From Roseovarius pelagicus (GTDB lineage: Bacteria; Pseudomonadota; Alphaproteobacteria; Rhodobacterales; Rhodobacteraceae), in assembly GCF_025639885.1 (NCBI RefSeq), contig NZ_CP106738.1:496001-560000 (forward strand): a stretch of DNA of 64,000 nt, written 5' to 3'. Made by a program: the position numbers and the translations under genes. Within the stretch, counting starts at the first letter, position 1, and each line of letters opens with the position of its first letter. This document shows, in pieces, positions 31,046 to 38,786 of the stretch. The notes below the pieces were generated by a model. It saw only the letters and a list, made by a program, of their open reading frames with translations. It searched no databases and was not told the DNA's origin.

Positions 31046-31129
31046 TGGTACCCAAGGCCGGACTCGAACCGGCACGCCTCGCGGCGGGGGATTTTGAATC
31101 CCCTGCGTCTACCATTCCGCCACTTGGGC
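31046..31129 (-). tRNA. tRNA-Leu (anticodon CAA)
   Basis: Read on the minus strand: acceptor GCCCAAG pairing with CTTGGGT (one G-U), discriminator A and encoded CCA; D-arm GGCGGAATGGTAGACGC; anticodon stem GGGGA/TCCCC with loop TTCAAAA, giving CAA for UUG codons; a long class II variable arm (CGCCGCGAGGCGT) and T-arm GCCGGTTCGAACCGGC. The long variable arm with CAA anticodon identifies leucine. No integrase or duplicated att-like sequence was seen next to it. Confidence 0.96.
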
Positions 31130-31277
31130 CTTTCCCTCCCTCTAGCGAAGCGCGCTGCGCGCGTCCAGCCCCGACACGAAAAAGTGCTCGGTTTTTTCCA
31201 TTGCTGCATTGCTCTTGGCTTGACGCTCCGGGCGCTGCATGGTCAGAGGCAGAACCAAACAGGAAAGATCTATAGCG

Positions 31278-31856
31278 ATGCTCAGACGGCTCTATGATTG
31301 GACGCTCCGTATGGCGCATCATCCGCAGGCGCTCTGGGTGCTGGCCTTTGTTGCCTTTATAGAGAGTTCGGTCTTTCCAATCCCGCCTGATGTGTTGATG
31401 ATTCCCATGATCCTGGCCCGACCAAGCCGCGCATGGCTGATCGCAGCCGTGGCGCTGTTGGCCTCAGTTGTCGGCGGATTGCTTGGCTATGCGATCGGCG
31501 CACTGGCCTATGAGCAGATCGGCTTGCCCATCCTTGAATCGCTCGGCAAAGGCGATGCAATGGCCGAGTTCAATACGCGCTTTAACGATCTGGGGTTCTG
31601 GGCAGTTCTGACCGCCGGTGTCACACCCTTCCCGTACAAGGTGATCACGATCATGTCCGGCTGGACCGGAATGCCGCTGGCCACATTCATCATAACCTCG
31701 ATCATCGCGCGCGGTTTGCGGTTCTACATCGTGGCATGGTTGTTGTGGAAATTTGGCGCACCTATCCGCGACTTCATCGAGCGGCGCTTGGGTCTGATGT
31801 TCATCCTATTCGTGGTTGTGCTCTTTGCAGGGGTCTATGTGATAAAGTTCTTATGA
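31278..31856 (+). CDS. YqaA/DedA-like (SNARE-associated) inner-membrane protein
   Basis: 192 residues. ALWVLAFVAFIESSVFPIPPDVLMIPMIL is the family's glutamate/proline entry motif, followed by a glycine-rich TM (VVGGLLGYAIGALAYEQIG), a central FNDLGFWAVLTAGVTPFPYKVITIMSG with the conserved TPFPYK, and two more TMs. DedA-superfamily proteins take part in lipid-carrier recycling and membrane homeostasis. AGGAAAG lies about 11 bases upstream of the chosen ATG; an upstream ATG at 31239 is less well placed. The stop overlaps the dsbB ATG. Confidence 0.88.
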   Translation: MLRRLYDWTLRMAHHPQALWVLAFVAFIESSVFPIPPDVLMIPMILARPSRAWLIAAVALLASVVGGLLGYAIGALAYEQIGLPILESLGKGDAMAEFNTRFNDLGFWAVLTAGVTPFPYKVITIMSGWTGMPLATFIITSIIARGLRFYIVAWLLWKFGAPIRDFIERRLGLMFILFVVVLFAGVYVIKFL

Positions 31857-32326
31857 CAGATATGACGCGCAAAAATCTAATCTTGCTGGCTGCCGGTGGC
31901 TCTGCACTCTTGCTGCTGGGGGCATTCGCCTTCCAGCATATTGGCGGGCTGGCCCCGTGCAAGATGTGTCTTTGGCAACGTTGGCCACATGCTGCTGCCG
32001 TACTGATCGGCGTGCTCGCCATTGCATCACGCGGACCTGCCCTGCCCGCCCTGGGCGCGCTGGCAGCCCTCGCGACAGCCGCTATCGGTGGCTATCACAC
32101 CGGGGTTGAGCGCGGTTGGTGGGAAGGTCCGGCATCCTGCACCGGAGCGGGTAATGGTCTGGGCGGCCTTAGCGGTACCGATCTGCTCAGTATGGGCAGC
32201 CCCGCTGGCGTCGTCATGTGCGACGAGGTGGCTTGGCAAATGCTGGGTCTGTCGATGGCCAGTTGGAACATGCTGGCTTCATTGGGGCTTGTTCTGCTTT
32301 GGATACTGGCAGCGCGGCGAAACTGA
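31853..32326 (+). CDS. dsbB: Disulfide bond formation protein DsbB
   Basis: 158 residues, four TMs. The first periplasmic pair is APCKMCLWQRWPH (CxxC plus the quinone-contacting Arg), and the second pair is the Cys of PASCTGAG and Cys of VVMCDEVAW. DsbB passes electrons from DsbA to ubiquinone. The ATG overlaps the TGA of the DedA-like gene (ATGA). The DedA-dsbB pairing is common in Rhodobacterales. Confidence 0.92.
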   Translation: MTDMTRKNLILLAAGGSALLLLGAFAFQHIGGLAPCKMCLWQRWPHAAAVLIGVLAIASRGPALPALGALAALATAAIGGYHTGVERGWWEGPASCTGAGNGLGGLSGTDLLSMGSPAGVVMCDEVAWQMLGLSMASWNMLASLGLVLLWILAARRN

Positions 32327-32368
32327 GACGCTTGACCTCGCGCGCGAGGCCACACTACCGTTCTGGGC

Positions 32369-33367
32369 ATGTTGAACCTCGCCCCCATTCATTACACGTC
32401 GCCTGACATTCACACGCGGGATGTCAGTCGCATCTTTTCTCGCACATGGCAGTTGATTGGCTCGGCCTCTCGCCTGCGGGAACGCGGCGACTATATCGCG
32501 ACCGAGATTGCGGGTCAGAAGATTTTCATCGTCATGGCCAAGGACGGGTTACGCGCCTACCGCAATGTCTGCCGCCATCGGGGGGCACGATTGTTACCCG
32601 AGGGTGCGGGGCGGTGCAGCACCATCCGCTGCCCATATCACCAATGGGTCTGGGGCGATGATGGGTCACTCCTGAACGTACCATGGTGGGGCGATGATCC
32701 CGATTTCCGTATGTCTGATTGGGCCCTCGACACAGTAGAATGGCACATTTGGCGCGGGCTTCTTTTTGTTGCGATTGCCCCCGAGGACGACTTTGACAGC
32801 CAATTGGGCGAGACCAGTACCGAATTGGCCGACGAGCCAATTGAGACCTTTCACTGGGTCCACGAGGAGCGGCTGGTCTTTGATGCCAACTGGAAAATCT
32901 ACACTGATAACTTTGTTGAGGGGTATCACATCCCCGGTATTCATCCCGCCTTTCATCGCGCCATTGAATTCGAGGCGTTCGAGACCGTCGCACTGAACGG
33001 GTTGGTACGTATGACCGCACCACCACGCGAAGGGTTGTTTTATCGCGGCAAGTGGATGTGGATGTGGCCGAACTGGACCCTATCGCTCTTTGATGGTGGC
33101 ATGAACACGTCCCGGATCAATCCTGTCAGCGTTGGTCAAACCGAACTGATATATAATTTCTACTTTGCCGACACATCGGATGCCACTGCAGACGCGCGGG
33201 CCAAGACAATTGCGGATAATCTCGCGGTCGTGCGTGAAGATTTCGAAGTTTGTCTGGAGACGCAAAAGAATTATCAAAGTGGCGGATACCGCGCCGGGCC
33301 ACTTTCCCCGCGACATGAACAGGGTGTGGCCTATTTTCAGGATCGGCTGCGGGCCGCGCAGAGCTAA
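32369..33367 (+). CDS. Orphan Rieske-type ring-hydroxylating/demethylating oxygenase alpha subunit
   Basis: 332 residues. Rieske ligands are Cys68-X-His70 (VCRHRGARLL) and Cys88-X2-His91 (RCPYHQWVW). The mononuclear-iron ligands are in NFVEGYHIPGIHPAF (His187, His192), with Glu184 at the bridging position where many ring dioxygenases have Asp, a feature of the CntA/group V demethylase-like oxygenases. No beta subunit, ferredoxin or reductase is encoded nearby; only dsbB upstream and the arginine cassette downstream. The substrate is therefore open: a quaternary amine or methylated amino acid is plausible, an aromatic less so. No strong Shine-Dalgarno is visible. Confidence 0.85.
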   Translation: MLNLAPIHYTSPDIHTRDVSRIFSRTWQLIGSASRLRERGDYIATEIAGQKIFIVMAKDGLRAYRNVCRHRGARLLPEGAGRCSTIRCPYHQWVWGDDGSLLNVPWWGDDPDFRMSDWALDTVEWHIWRGLLFVAIAPEDDFDSQLGETSTELADEPIETFHWVHEERLVFDANWKIYTDNFVEGYHIPGIHPAFHRAIEFEAFETVALNGLVRMTAPPREGLFYRGKWMWMWPNWTLSLFDGGMNTSRINPVSVGQTELIYNFYFADTSDATADARAKTIADNLAVVREDFEVCLETQKNYQSGGYRAGPLSPRHEQGVAYFQDRLRAAQS

Positions 33368-33385
33368 ATCGGAAACGGACGACCT

Positions 33386-33814
33386 TTATCCCGCTGATTT
33401 TCGGGTACTCAGCAGCAGGTTCGTTTCGCTGCTCACGATGCCGTCAAAGCGCCGGATTTGGGCCAGCACTTTGTCCAGCTCTTCCAATGTGCTGGTGCCG
33501 ATCTCTACGATCACATCCCAACGCCCGTTTGTTGTATGTGTCGCACGCACCGCGCTCAGCCCATTCAACTGCCGCACCACCCGGTCGGCACCACGCCCCT
33601 CAATACCCAGCATCATCAGGCCACGCACCGGATCGCGGGCGGTGTCTTCTTTCAGAACGACAGTGAAACCCACAATCTGGCCCGACCGTTGCAAACGTTC
33701 GATCCGACTGCGCACCGTGGTCCGCGAGACACCCAGCCCAAGGGCCAGATCCGACAGTGACGCCCGAGCGTCGTGGCGCAACGCCGAGAGCAATTTTCGA
33801 TCGGTTTCGTCCAT
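33386..33814 (-). CDS. Lrp/AsnC family transcriptional regulator
   Basis: 142 residues starting MDETDRKLLSALRHDARASL, the standard Lrp opening, with HTH LSDLALGLGVSRTTVRSRIERLQ (about 20-45) and the RAM ligand-binding domain (VGFTVVL, WDVIVEIGTSTLEELDKVLAQI). An earlier in-frame ATG at 33835 adds seven residues. Lies divergent to arginase (119 bp between starts), so it most likely controls the arginine cassette in response to an amino acid, as PutR- or ArgP-like Lrp members do. Confidence 0.9.
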   Translation of the reverse strand: MDETDRKLLSALRHDARASLSDLALGLGVSRTTVRSRIERLQRSGQIVGFTVVLKEDTARDPVRGLMMLGIEGRGADRVVRQLNGLSAVRATHTTNGRWDVIVEIGTSTLEELDKVLAQIRRFDGIVSSETNLLLSTRKSAG

Positions 33815-33933
33815 ATTGAAAGAATGCCCCTCCATTTTGCCCAATAATGTTTCGAATGGAGCAAACTGATCGCTTCCTTCCGCACTATTTGCGCATATCT
33901 TCGCGATAACGCAAGCAAAGAGAGGGCTTTGAC

Positions 33934-34860
33934 ATGACCAATACCTGTATTCTCGTCGGCGCACCGATGGACAGCGGCAAACGTCGTCAGGGCTGCCGTA
34001 TGGGGCCCGACGCCTATCGCGTTGCCGGCATTGCCGAGGCATTGGGCGATCTGGGACTAGAGGTTCGTGATACCGGCAATGTGTCGCCCGACGCTGCAAC
34101 CGCACCGCAAGAACTGCCTAACCACGTATTCGCCCCCGATGAGATGATCGGCTGGACGTCCGCGCTGGCACGCGCGGCAGAAGAGGCGCTGCCGCAAGGC
34201 ATCCCGATCTTTCTCGGTGGCGACCATGCGCTTGCGCTCGGCACTGTTCTGGGCGCCGCACGCCACGCTGCGTCTCAGGATCGTCCGCTCTTCGTGCTGT
34301 GGCTGGATGCGCATACCGATTACCACACACCGCAAAGCACTGAGTCCGGCAATCTGCACGGATCGCCCTTGGGTTATGTGACAGGCCGTGATGGCTTTCA
34401 CGGTTTTCCCGAAGTGACGCATCCGGTGCCGCATGAAAACATATGCCTCATGGGCCTGCGATCGGTCGACCCGGCAGAGCGCGACGACCTGCAGCAGACC
34501 AACATCCGTTATCACGATATGCGCAGCATTGATGAAACCGGCATCGCCCGCCCGCTAGAGACGTTTTTGCGCGATGTCGCTGCGGCCAACGGTATGTTGC
34601 ATGTTTCGCTCGACGTGGATTTCCTCGATCCCGGCATCGCCCCTGCGGTCGGCACCACAGTGCCGGGCGGTGCAACGATGCGCGAGGCGCATCTGGTGAT
34701 GGAGATGATCTGCGACTCCGGGCTGATGACATCGCTTGATCTGGTCGAGTTGAATCCGTTTCTCGATGATCGCGGGCGCACGGCGCAGGTGATGGTCGAT
34801 CTGGCAGCTTCTGCCATGGGACGCCGGGTGTTCGACCGCCCGACGCGCGCCTATTCATGA
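33934..34860 (+). CDS. rocF: Arginase
   Basis: 308 residues of the ureohydrolase family. Mn-binding motifs: FLGGDHALALG, LWLDAHTDYHTP (DAHTD), and SLDVDFLDPGIAPAVG (DVDxxDP), plus TSLDLVELNPFLDDRG. It hydrolyses L-arginine to ornithine and urea. The spacing of the DAHTDY and SGNLHGSPLGY parts favours arginase over agmatinase. First gene of a coupled three-gene cassette; its TGA overlaps the next ATG (ATGA). Confidence 0.93.
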   Translation: MTNTCILVGAPMDSGKRRQGCRMGPDAYRVAGIAEALGDLGLEVRDTGNVSPDAATAPQELPNHVFAPDEMIGWTSALARAAEEALPQGIPIFLGGDHALALGTVLGAARHAASQDRPLFVLWLDAHTDYHTPQSTESGNLHGSPLGYVTGRDGFHGFPEVTHPVPHENICLMGLRSVDPAERDDLQQTNIRYHDMRSIDETGIARPLETFLRDVAAANGMLHVSLDVDFLDPGIAPAVGTTVPGGATMREAHLVMEMICDSGLMTSLDLVELNPFLDDRGRTAQVMVDLAASAMGRRVFDRPTRAYS

Positions 34861-35786
34861 GCGTTCAGGCCCCTTCTTCCGTGGTGATGATCCGGCCCAA
34901 CCGGTTTCAACCCAACCCCGAGACCGAGGCCGACAACCGGTTTCAATCTCGGCCCGATCAAAGTGCCGATGCCGTGGCAGCCGCAGCGCATACGGAATTC
35001 GACGCCGCTGTTGAAATATTGCAGACCGCTGGTGTCAAAGTGCACGTATTTCAGGACGAACGCGACGATACCCCAGATTCGGTTTTTCCGAACAACTGGT
35101 TCTCGACCCATTCCGGCGGTCACGTAGCGATCTATCCGATGTTTGCAGCCAGCCGCCGTCGCGAGCGGCGCAGCGACGTGATCGAATTGCTGAAGCGCGA
35201 TTACCGCGTGCAAACCGTGACCGACTATTCGGGGCTGGAACAGGACGGTCTTAGCCTCGAAGGGACCGGCGCGATGGTTCTCGACCATATCGGGCGTATC
35301 GCCTATGTCGCGCGATCGCACCGGGCTGATCCGGTATTGTTAGAGCGGTTTTGCACCAATTTCGGTTACGAGCCGATGGTGTTCGATGCAACGGATGCCA
35401 GCGGCGCACCAGTGTATCACACCAATGTTCTGATGGCCGTGGGTACCCATGTGGCGATGATCGGCTCCGACATGATCGCCGACGCTGCGCGGCGCAATGA
35501 GATCCACGCGCGACTGGCCGAAACCGGACGTGATGTGATTTCGCTTTCCGAACATCAAATTGGCGAGTTTGCGGGCAATGCGATCGAACTCAGCACACCC
35601 GGCGGACTGATCCTCGCCTTGTCGGCGCGCGCGCTCCGGGCGTTGGGCGCTGAACAGGTCCAAATTCTCGAACGCTCATTGCGTCTGGTACCACTGAGCA
35701 TCCCCACTCTTGAAACCGCAGGCGGATCTGTTCGCTGCATGTTGGCAGGCTTGCACCTTGCCCGCCGCACACCGAAACAAGGATAA
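34857..35786 (+). CDS. ctlX: CtlX-like citrulline/arginine hydrolase (amidinotransferase fold)
   Basis: 309 residues of the guanidino-group-modifying superfamily. Seen: VVMIRPNRFQPNPETEADN, the VFPNNWFSTH motif, GTGAMVLDHIGRIAYVARSHRAD, YHTNVLMAVGTHVAMIGSDMI with the catalytic His, and late catalytic Cys in GGSVRCMLAGLHL. Members named CtlX hydrolyse citrulline to ornithine with CO2 and NH3 release; others act on arginine or dimethylarginine. Sitting between arginase and ornithine cyclodeaminase, it would add a second route to ornithine. Start overlaps the arginase stop. Confidence 0.85.
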   Translation: MSVQAPSSVVMIRPNRFQPNPETEADNRFQSRPDQSADAVAAAAHTEFDAAVEILQTAGVKVHVFQDERDDTPDSVFPNNWFSTHSGGHVAIYPMFAASRRRERRSDVIELLKRDYRVQTVTDYSGLEQDGLSLEGTGAMVLDHIGRIAYVARSHRADPVLLERFCTNFGYEPMVFDATDASGAPVYHTNVLMAVGTHVAMIGSDMIADAARRNEIHARLAETGRDVISLSEHQIGEFAGNAIELSTPGGLILALSARALRALGAEQVQILERSLRLVPLSIPTLETAGGSVRCMLAGLHLARRTPKQG

Positions 35787-35791
35787 CGACG

Positions 35792-36847
35792 ATGACCAAC
35801 CTTTCCCCCTCCGACAAAGCGCTCGTGCCCTTCGTCAGCGTGGATCACATGATGCAGCTGGTACACAGTATTGGCGTCGAGCCGATATTGATCGGCCTTG
35901 CGGACTATATCGAGGCCGATTTCAAACGCTGGGAATTGTTTGACAAAACCCCGCGGATCGCCAGCCATTCTTCTGAAGGTGTGATCGAATTGATGCCGAC
36001 CTCCGATGGCGAGGTTTACGGGTTCAAATACGTGAATGGTCACCCCAAGAACACCAAGGAAGGCCTGCAAACGGTCACCGCCTTTGGTCTGCTGGCGGAT
36101 GTGGCCAACGGTTATCCCGTCCTGCTGAGCGAAATGACCCTGCTGACCGCATTGCGCACTGCCGCCACCTCTGCACTGGTGGCCAAATATCTGGCACCCA
36201 AAGGCAGCACGACAATGGCAATGATCGGCAATGGCGCACAATCCGAATTTCAGAGCCTTGCGATGAAAGCCATCGTTGGGATCGACACGGTGCGCCTGTA
36301 TGACACCGACCGCGCAGCAACCCGCAAAGCGGCACGCAATCTGGCCGGTATGGGCCTGAAGGTAGTGGAGTGCGATAGCGCAGAGGCCAGCATGGAAGGT
36401 GCGCAGATCATCACGACCTGCACCGCTGACAAGCAATACGCGACCATCCTGACCGACAACATGATCGGATCAGGTGTGCATATCAACGCCATCGGCGGCG
36501 ACTGCCCCGGCAAGACCGAACTGGCCCCGGCCATTCTGGAGCGGTCAGATATCTTCGTGGAATTTCCACCACAAACGCGCGTCGAAGGCGAGATCCAGCA
36601 AATGGCAGAAGATCACCCTGTCACCGAGTTGTGGCAGGTAATGAGCGGCACGGCAAAGGGACGCACCAGCGCGGATCAAATCACCCTCTTTGACAGCGTC
36701 GGATTTGCAATCGAGGATTTCAGTGCGCTGCGATATGTCCGCGATCATATCAAAGGCACGAAATTCTACCACGATCTCGATCTTCTGGCCGACCCTGATG
36801 ATCCACGCGACCTGTTCGGTATGCTCAAGCGCGCAACGCCAGCGTAA
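35792..36847 (+). CDS. ocd: Ornithine cyclodeaminase
   Basis: 351 residues of the ornithine cyclodeaminase/mu-crystallin family. RIASHSSEGVIELMPTSDGEVYGFKYVNGHP binds substrate; TALRTAATSALVAKYLAP, the Rossmann motif MAMIGNGAQSEFQ, and HINAIGGDCPGKTEL with its catalytic Asp follow. It converts ornithine to proline and ammonia with tightly bound NAD+. The AGGATAAC site lies 7-8 bases upstream of the ATG. With the two upstream genes it completes arginine/citrulline to proline, a nitrogen-salvage route. Confidence 0.94.
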   Translation: MTNLSPSDKALVPFVSVDHMMQLVHSIGVEPILIGLADYIEADFKRWELFDKTPRIASHSSEGVIELMPTSDGEVYGFKYVNGHPKNTKEGLQTVTAFGLLADVANGYPVLLSEMTLLTALRTAATSALVAKYLAPKGSTTMAMIGNGAQSEFQSLAMKAIVGIDTVRLYDTDRAATRKAARNLAGMGLKVVECDSAEASMEGAQIITTCTADKQYATILTDNMIGSGVHINAIGGDCPGKTELAPAILERSDIFVEFPPQTRVEGEIQQMAEDHPVTELWQVMSGTAKGRTSADQITLFDSVGFAIEDFSALRYVRDHIKGTKFYHDLDLLADPDDPRDLFGMLKRATPA

Positions 36848-36853
36848 TGCACC

Positions 36854-36882
36854 AGCGGCCCCGGATCAGGTCCGGGGCCGCT
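36854..36882 (+). terminator. Strong stem-loop after ornithine cyclodeaminase
   Basis: 12-bp perfect stem AGCGGCCCCGGA / TCCGGGGCCGCT around TCAGG, seven bases after the stop, followed by AGGAAAATTT. The T-run is short, but the stem strength and location support termination. Confidence 0.7.
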
Positions 36883-36972
36883 AGGAAAATTTGGCAGTTA
36901 TTGCATAATGCCCCCAGCCCGCGTCTTGCTGGAGAAGAGAATAATTACGGGCCGGGGGGACGGAGCGGAGGG

Positions 36973-37215
36973 TTAGCCGTCCGTCGCAGCGGGGATCAGG
37001 CCATTTTCCTGCCCGGCCACCATCTCGTCATCATCAAGCGCACCATCGCCGTTCGCGTCGATCTCGCTGAACACTTCAGCGGTCATTTCGGGGTATACGG
37101 CGCGGACTTCTTCAATGGTCATCAGTCCGTCTCCATTGGCGTCGATCTCGGTTGCGGCGACGGCGGATTGAGCCAATGCGCCCAGCCCGATGAGAATTAC
37201 GATAAACTTGGTCAT
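36973..37215 (-). CDS. Small periplasmic EF-hand calcium-binding protein
   Basis: 80 residues: a signal peptide (MTKFIVILIGLGALAQSAVA) followed by two EF-hand loops, DANGDGLMTIEE and DANGDGALDDDE, each with the Asp-x-Asn-x-Asp-x-x-x-x-x-x-Glu pattern for Ca2+. The pair forms one minimal EF-lobe. It is likely a periplasmic calcium buffer or sensor. Divergent from an ECF sigma factor gene (249 bp apart). Confidence 0.85.
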   Translation of the reverse strand: MTKFIVILIGLGALAQSAVAATEIDANGDGLMTIEEVRAVYPEMTAEVFSEIDANGDGALDDDEMVAGQENGLIPAATDG

Positions 37216-37463
37216 ATCAGGTATCTCCTGTACTTGCAGTTTCGGACAGGCCTCATGCCTGCCTCACCCCACATGACGCGCTGGCGGCGCTTTGCGTCCG
37301 CAGCGGATTTTCGCGCAGCGGATGCCTGCCTACGCAATCGCGGGGTTCCGGCACGTCACCGCCCAAAAAGCCCGCATAGGATGTATCGGCGGAAAGTCCC
37401 CAATTGCAGGATGAGCGCGCCGTGCGCAGGTTGATGGCGAAACATCCCCGCTGCGAGGCCCGA

Positions 37464-37967
37464 ATGCCCAATCCCGTCCATATGCCAGACACGTTGATCG
37501 ACCTTCATGCCGACCTGCTGCGCCTTGCCCGGCGCCTTGCGCAAAACGAGGCCGAGGCCCATGACCTGACGCAGGAAACGCTGCTGCGCTTATGGCAAAG
37601 ATGGGCAGCATTGGAAGAGATCGAGGATTTGCGTGCCTATGCTCGTGCCGCACTACGCAATCTCTTTCGCGCATCAAAGCGGCGCACGCCGATGCAGCCC
37701 GAAACCGACGCGCCTGAACCCTGCATTGATCCGAATGTATTCGGCGTCATCGCCCTCCGCGAGCTGGTGGCGGCAATCACAAGGCTGCCAGAAGATCAGG
37801 CAACTTTAATGCGACTGGTGGCGCGGGGCGAAACCAGCCCTCAGGTGCTGGCCCATGCGATCGGATGCCCAACCGGTACCGTCATGTCACGGCTGGCACG
37901 CGCGCGCGCGCAATTGCGCACCGAGATGCATCTGGACGCGAATGCGCCGGTCAAATCCTTGCTGTGA
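37464..37967 (+). CDS. ECF-type RNA polymerase sigma factor
   Basis: 168 codons including stop. Region 2: LLRLARRLAQNEAEAHDLTQETLLRLWQRWAAL with the DLTQETLLR helix; region 4: RLPEDQATLMRLVARGETSPQVLAHAIGCPTGTVMSRLARARAQL, the sigma-70 r4 HTH. Start chosen at the ATG preceded by GCGAGG at 5 bases; ATG at 37404 or 37482 is also in frame. No anti-sigma gene adjoins; the divergent EF-hand protein is the only candidate partner, and the downstream gene is convergent. Confidence 0.83.
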   Translation: MPNPVHMPDTLIDLHADLLRLARRLAQNEAEAHDLTQETLLRLWQRWAALEEIEDLRAYARAALRNLFRASKRRTPMQPETDAPEPCIDPNVFGVIALRELVAAITRLPEDQATLMRLVARGETSPQVLAHAIGCPTGTVMSRLARARAQLRTEMHLDANAPVKSLL

Positions 37968-38678
37968 TCAATCTGCGGATTTGCGTGCGACGACAAACCA
38001 ACCAAAGGTCTGCAACTCGGCCGATTTCCGGCTCATCCGGCCGCCATCGCCACCGGCGACCATCCGCACCCAAAGCCGTGTGATATTGGTCAGGATCATA
38101 AGGACGGGGTCCGGAAACCATGCACCGAACTGACGGCGTGTCTTGGAAACCCGTCCTAACTCCTGATCGACGCTGTCAAAAAATCCGCCATTGGCCGTCA
38201 ACTCGACGATCTCGAAATTCAACCGTTCCAGATGGTGCCGGTAGAAATATTGCGAAAACCCCGTGCAGAAATGATAGGGGCTGAAATGGGTGACCGAGTT
38301 GAAGGGTGCCGTCACGATCATTTGGCCGCCGGGTTTGGTCAGGCGCGCCATCTTCTCGACCGCGCGCACGGGGTCCACCACATGTTCCAGCACTTCCGAG
38401 CAGAACACTGTGTCGAACTGCCGGTCCTCGGGGATATCATAGAGATCACAAACGAAATCCAACTGGCTGGTATCCCAAACGTCGGTTTGCAACCCTTTGC
38501 CATCGCCAGAGCCGTCATATTCCGCAATATCCTGGGCGAGGTATTCCAGATGGGTACAATAGGGTTTGTAGGCGCATTCGCCAGCGCCCACATCCAACAG
38601 GCTGCTGCCCTCCGGCAGCGCGCGCAGTGTCTTCGAAATCCACTCGATCCGCGCTTGGTGGTTCTTCAATCGCTTCAT
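37968..38678 (-). CDS. Class I SAM-dependent methyltransferase
   Basis: 236 residues. SSLLDVGAGECAYKPY is motif I (normally GxGxG; here GAGEC), followed by FDTVFCSEVLEHVVDPVRAVEKMARLTKPGGQMIVTAPF, the classic motif II-III pattern of Methyltransf_11/23 proteins. A hydrophobic stretch (PDPVLMILTNITRLWVRMV) lies near the C-terminus. The substrate is unknown; similar proteins modify lipids or glycans. Its stop abuts the ECF sigma stop from the opposite side, with no intervening base. Confidence 0.85.
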   Translation of the reverse strand: MKRLKNHQARIEWISKTLRALPEGSSLLDVGAGECAYKPYCTHLEYLAQDIAEYDGSGDGKGLQTDVWDTSQLDFVCDLYDIPEDRQFDTVFCSEVLEHVVDPVRAVEKMARLTKPGGQMIVTAPFNSVTHFSPYHFCTGFSQYFYRHHLERLNFEIVELTANGGFFDSVDQELGRVSKTRRQFGAWFPDPVLMILTNITRLWVRMVAGGDGGRMSRKSAELQTFGWFVVARKSAD

Positions 38679-38786
38679 GGCCTGCGCCCCCGGGTTTTGG
38701 CTGGACCTGCAATGCCACAGTCGCATGGGTTTTGACCAGAGGCGAAAACACCCCCGCCCGCGCCGCCACAGATCCGCACCGATGGA

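Noticed and set aside
31046..31257. Genomic island insertion at tRNA-Leu
   Set aside because: No integrase, transposase or direct repeat of the tRNA end was found; neighbours are ordinary core genes.
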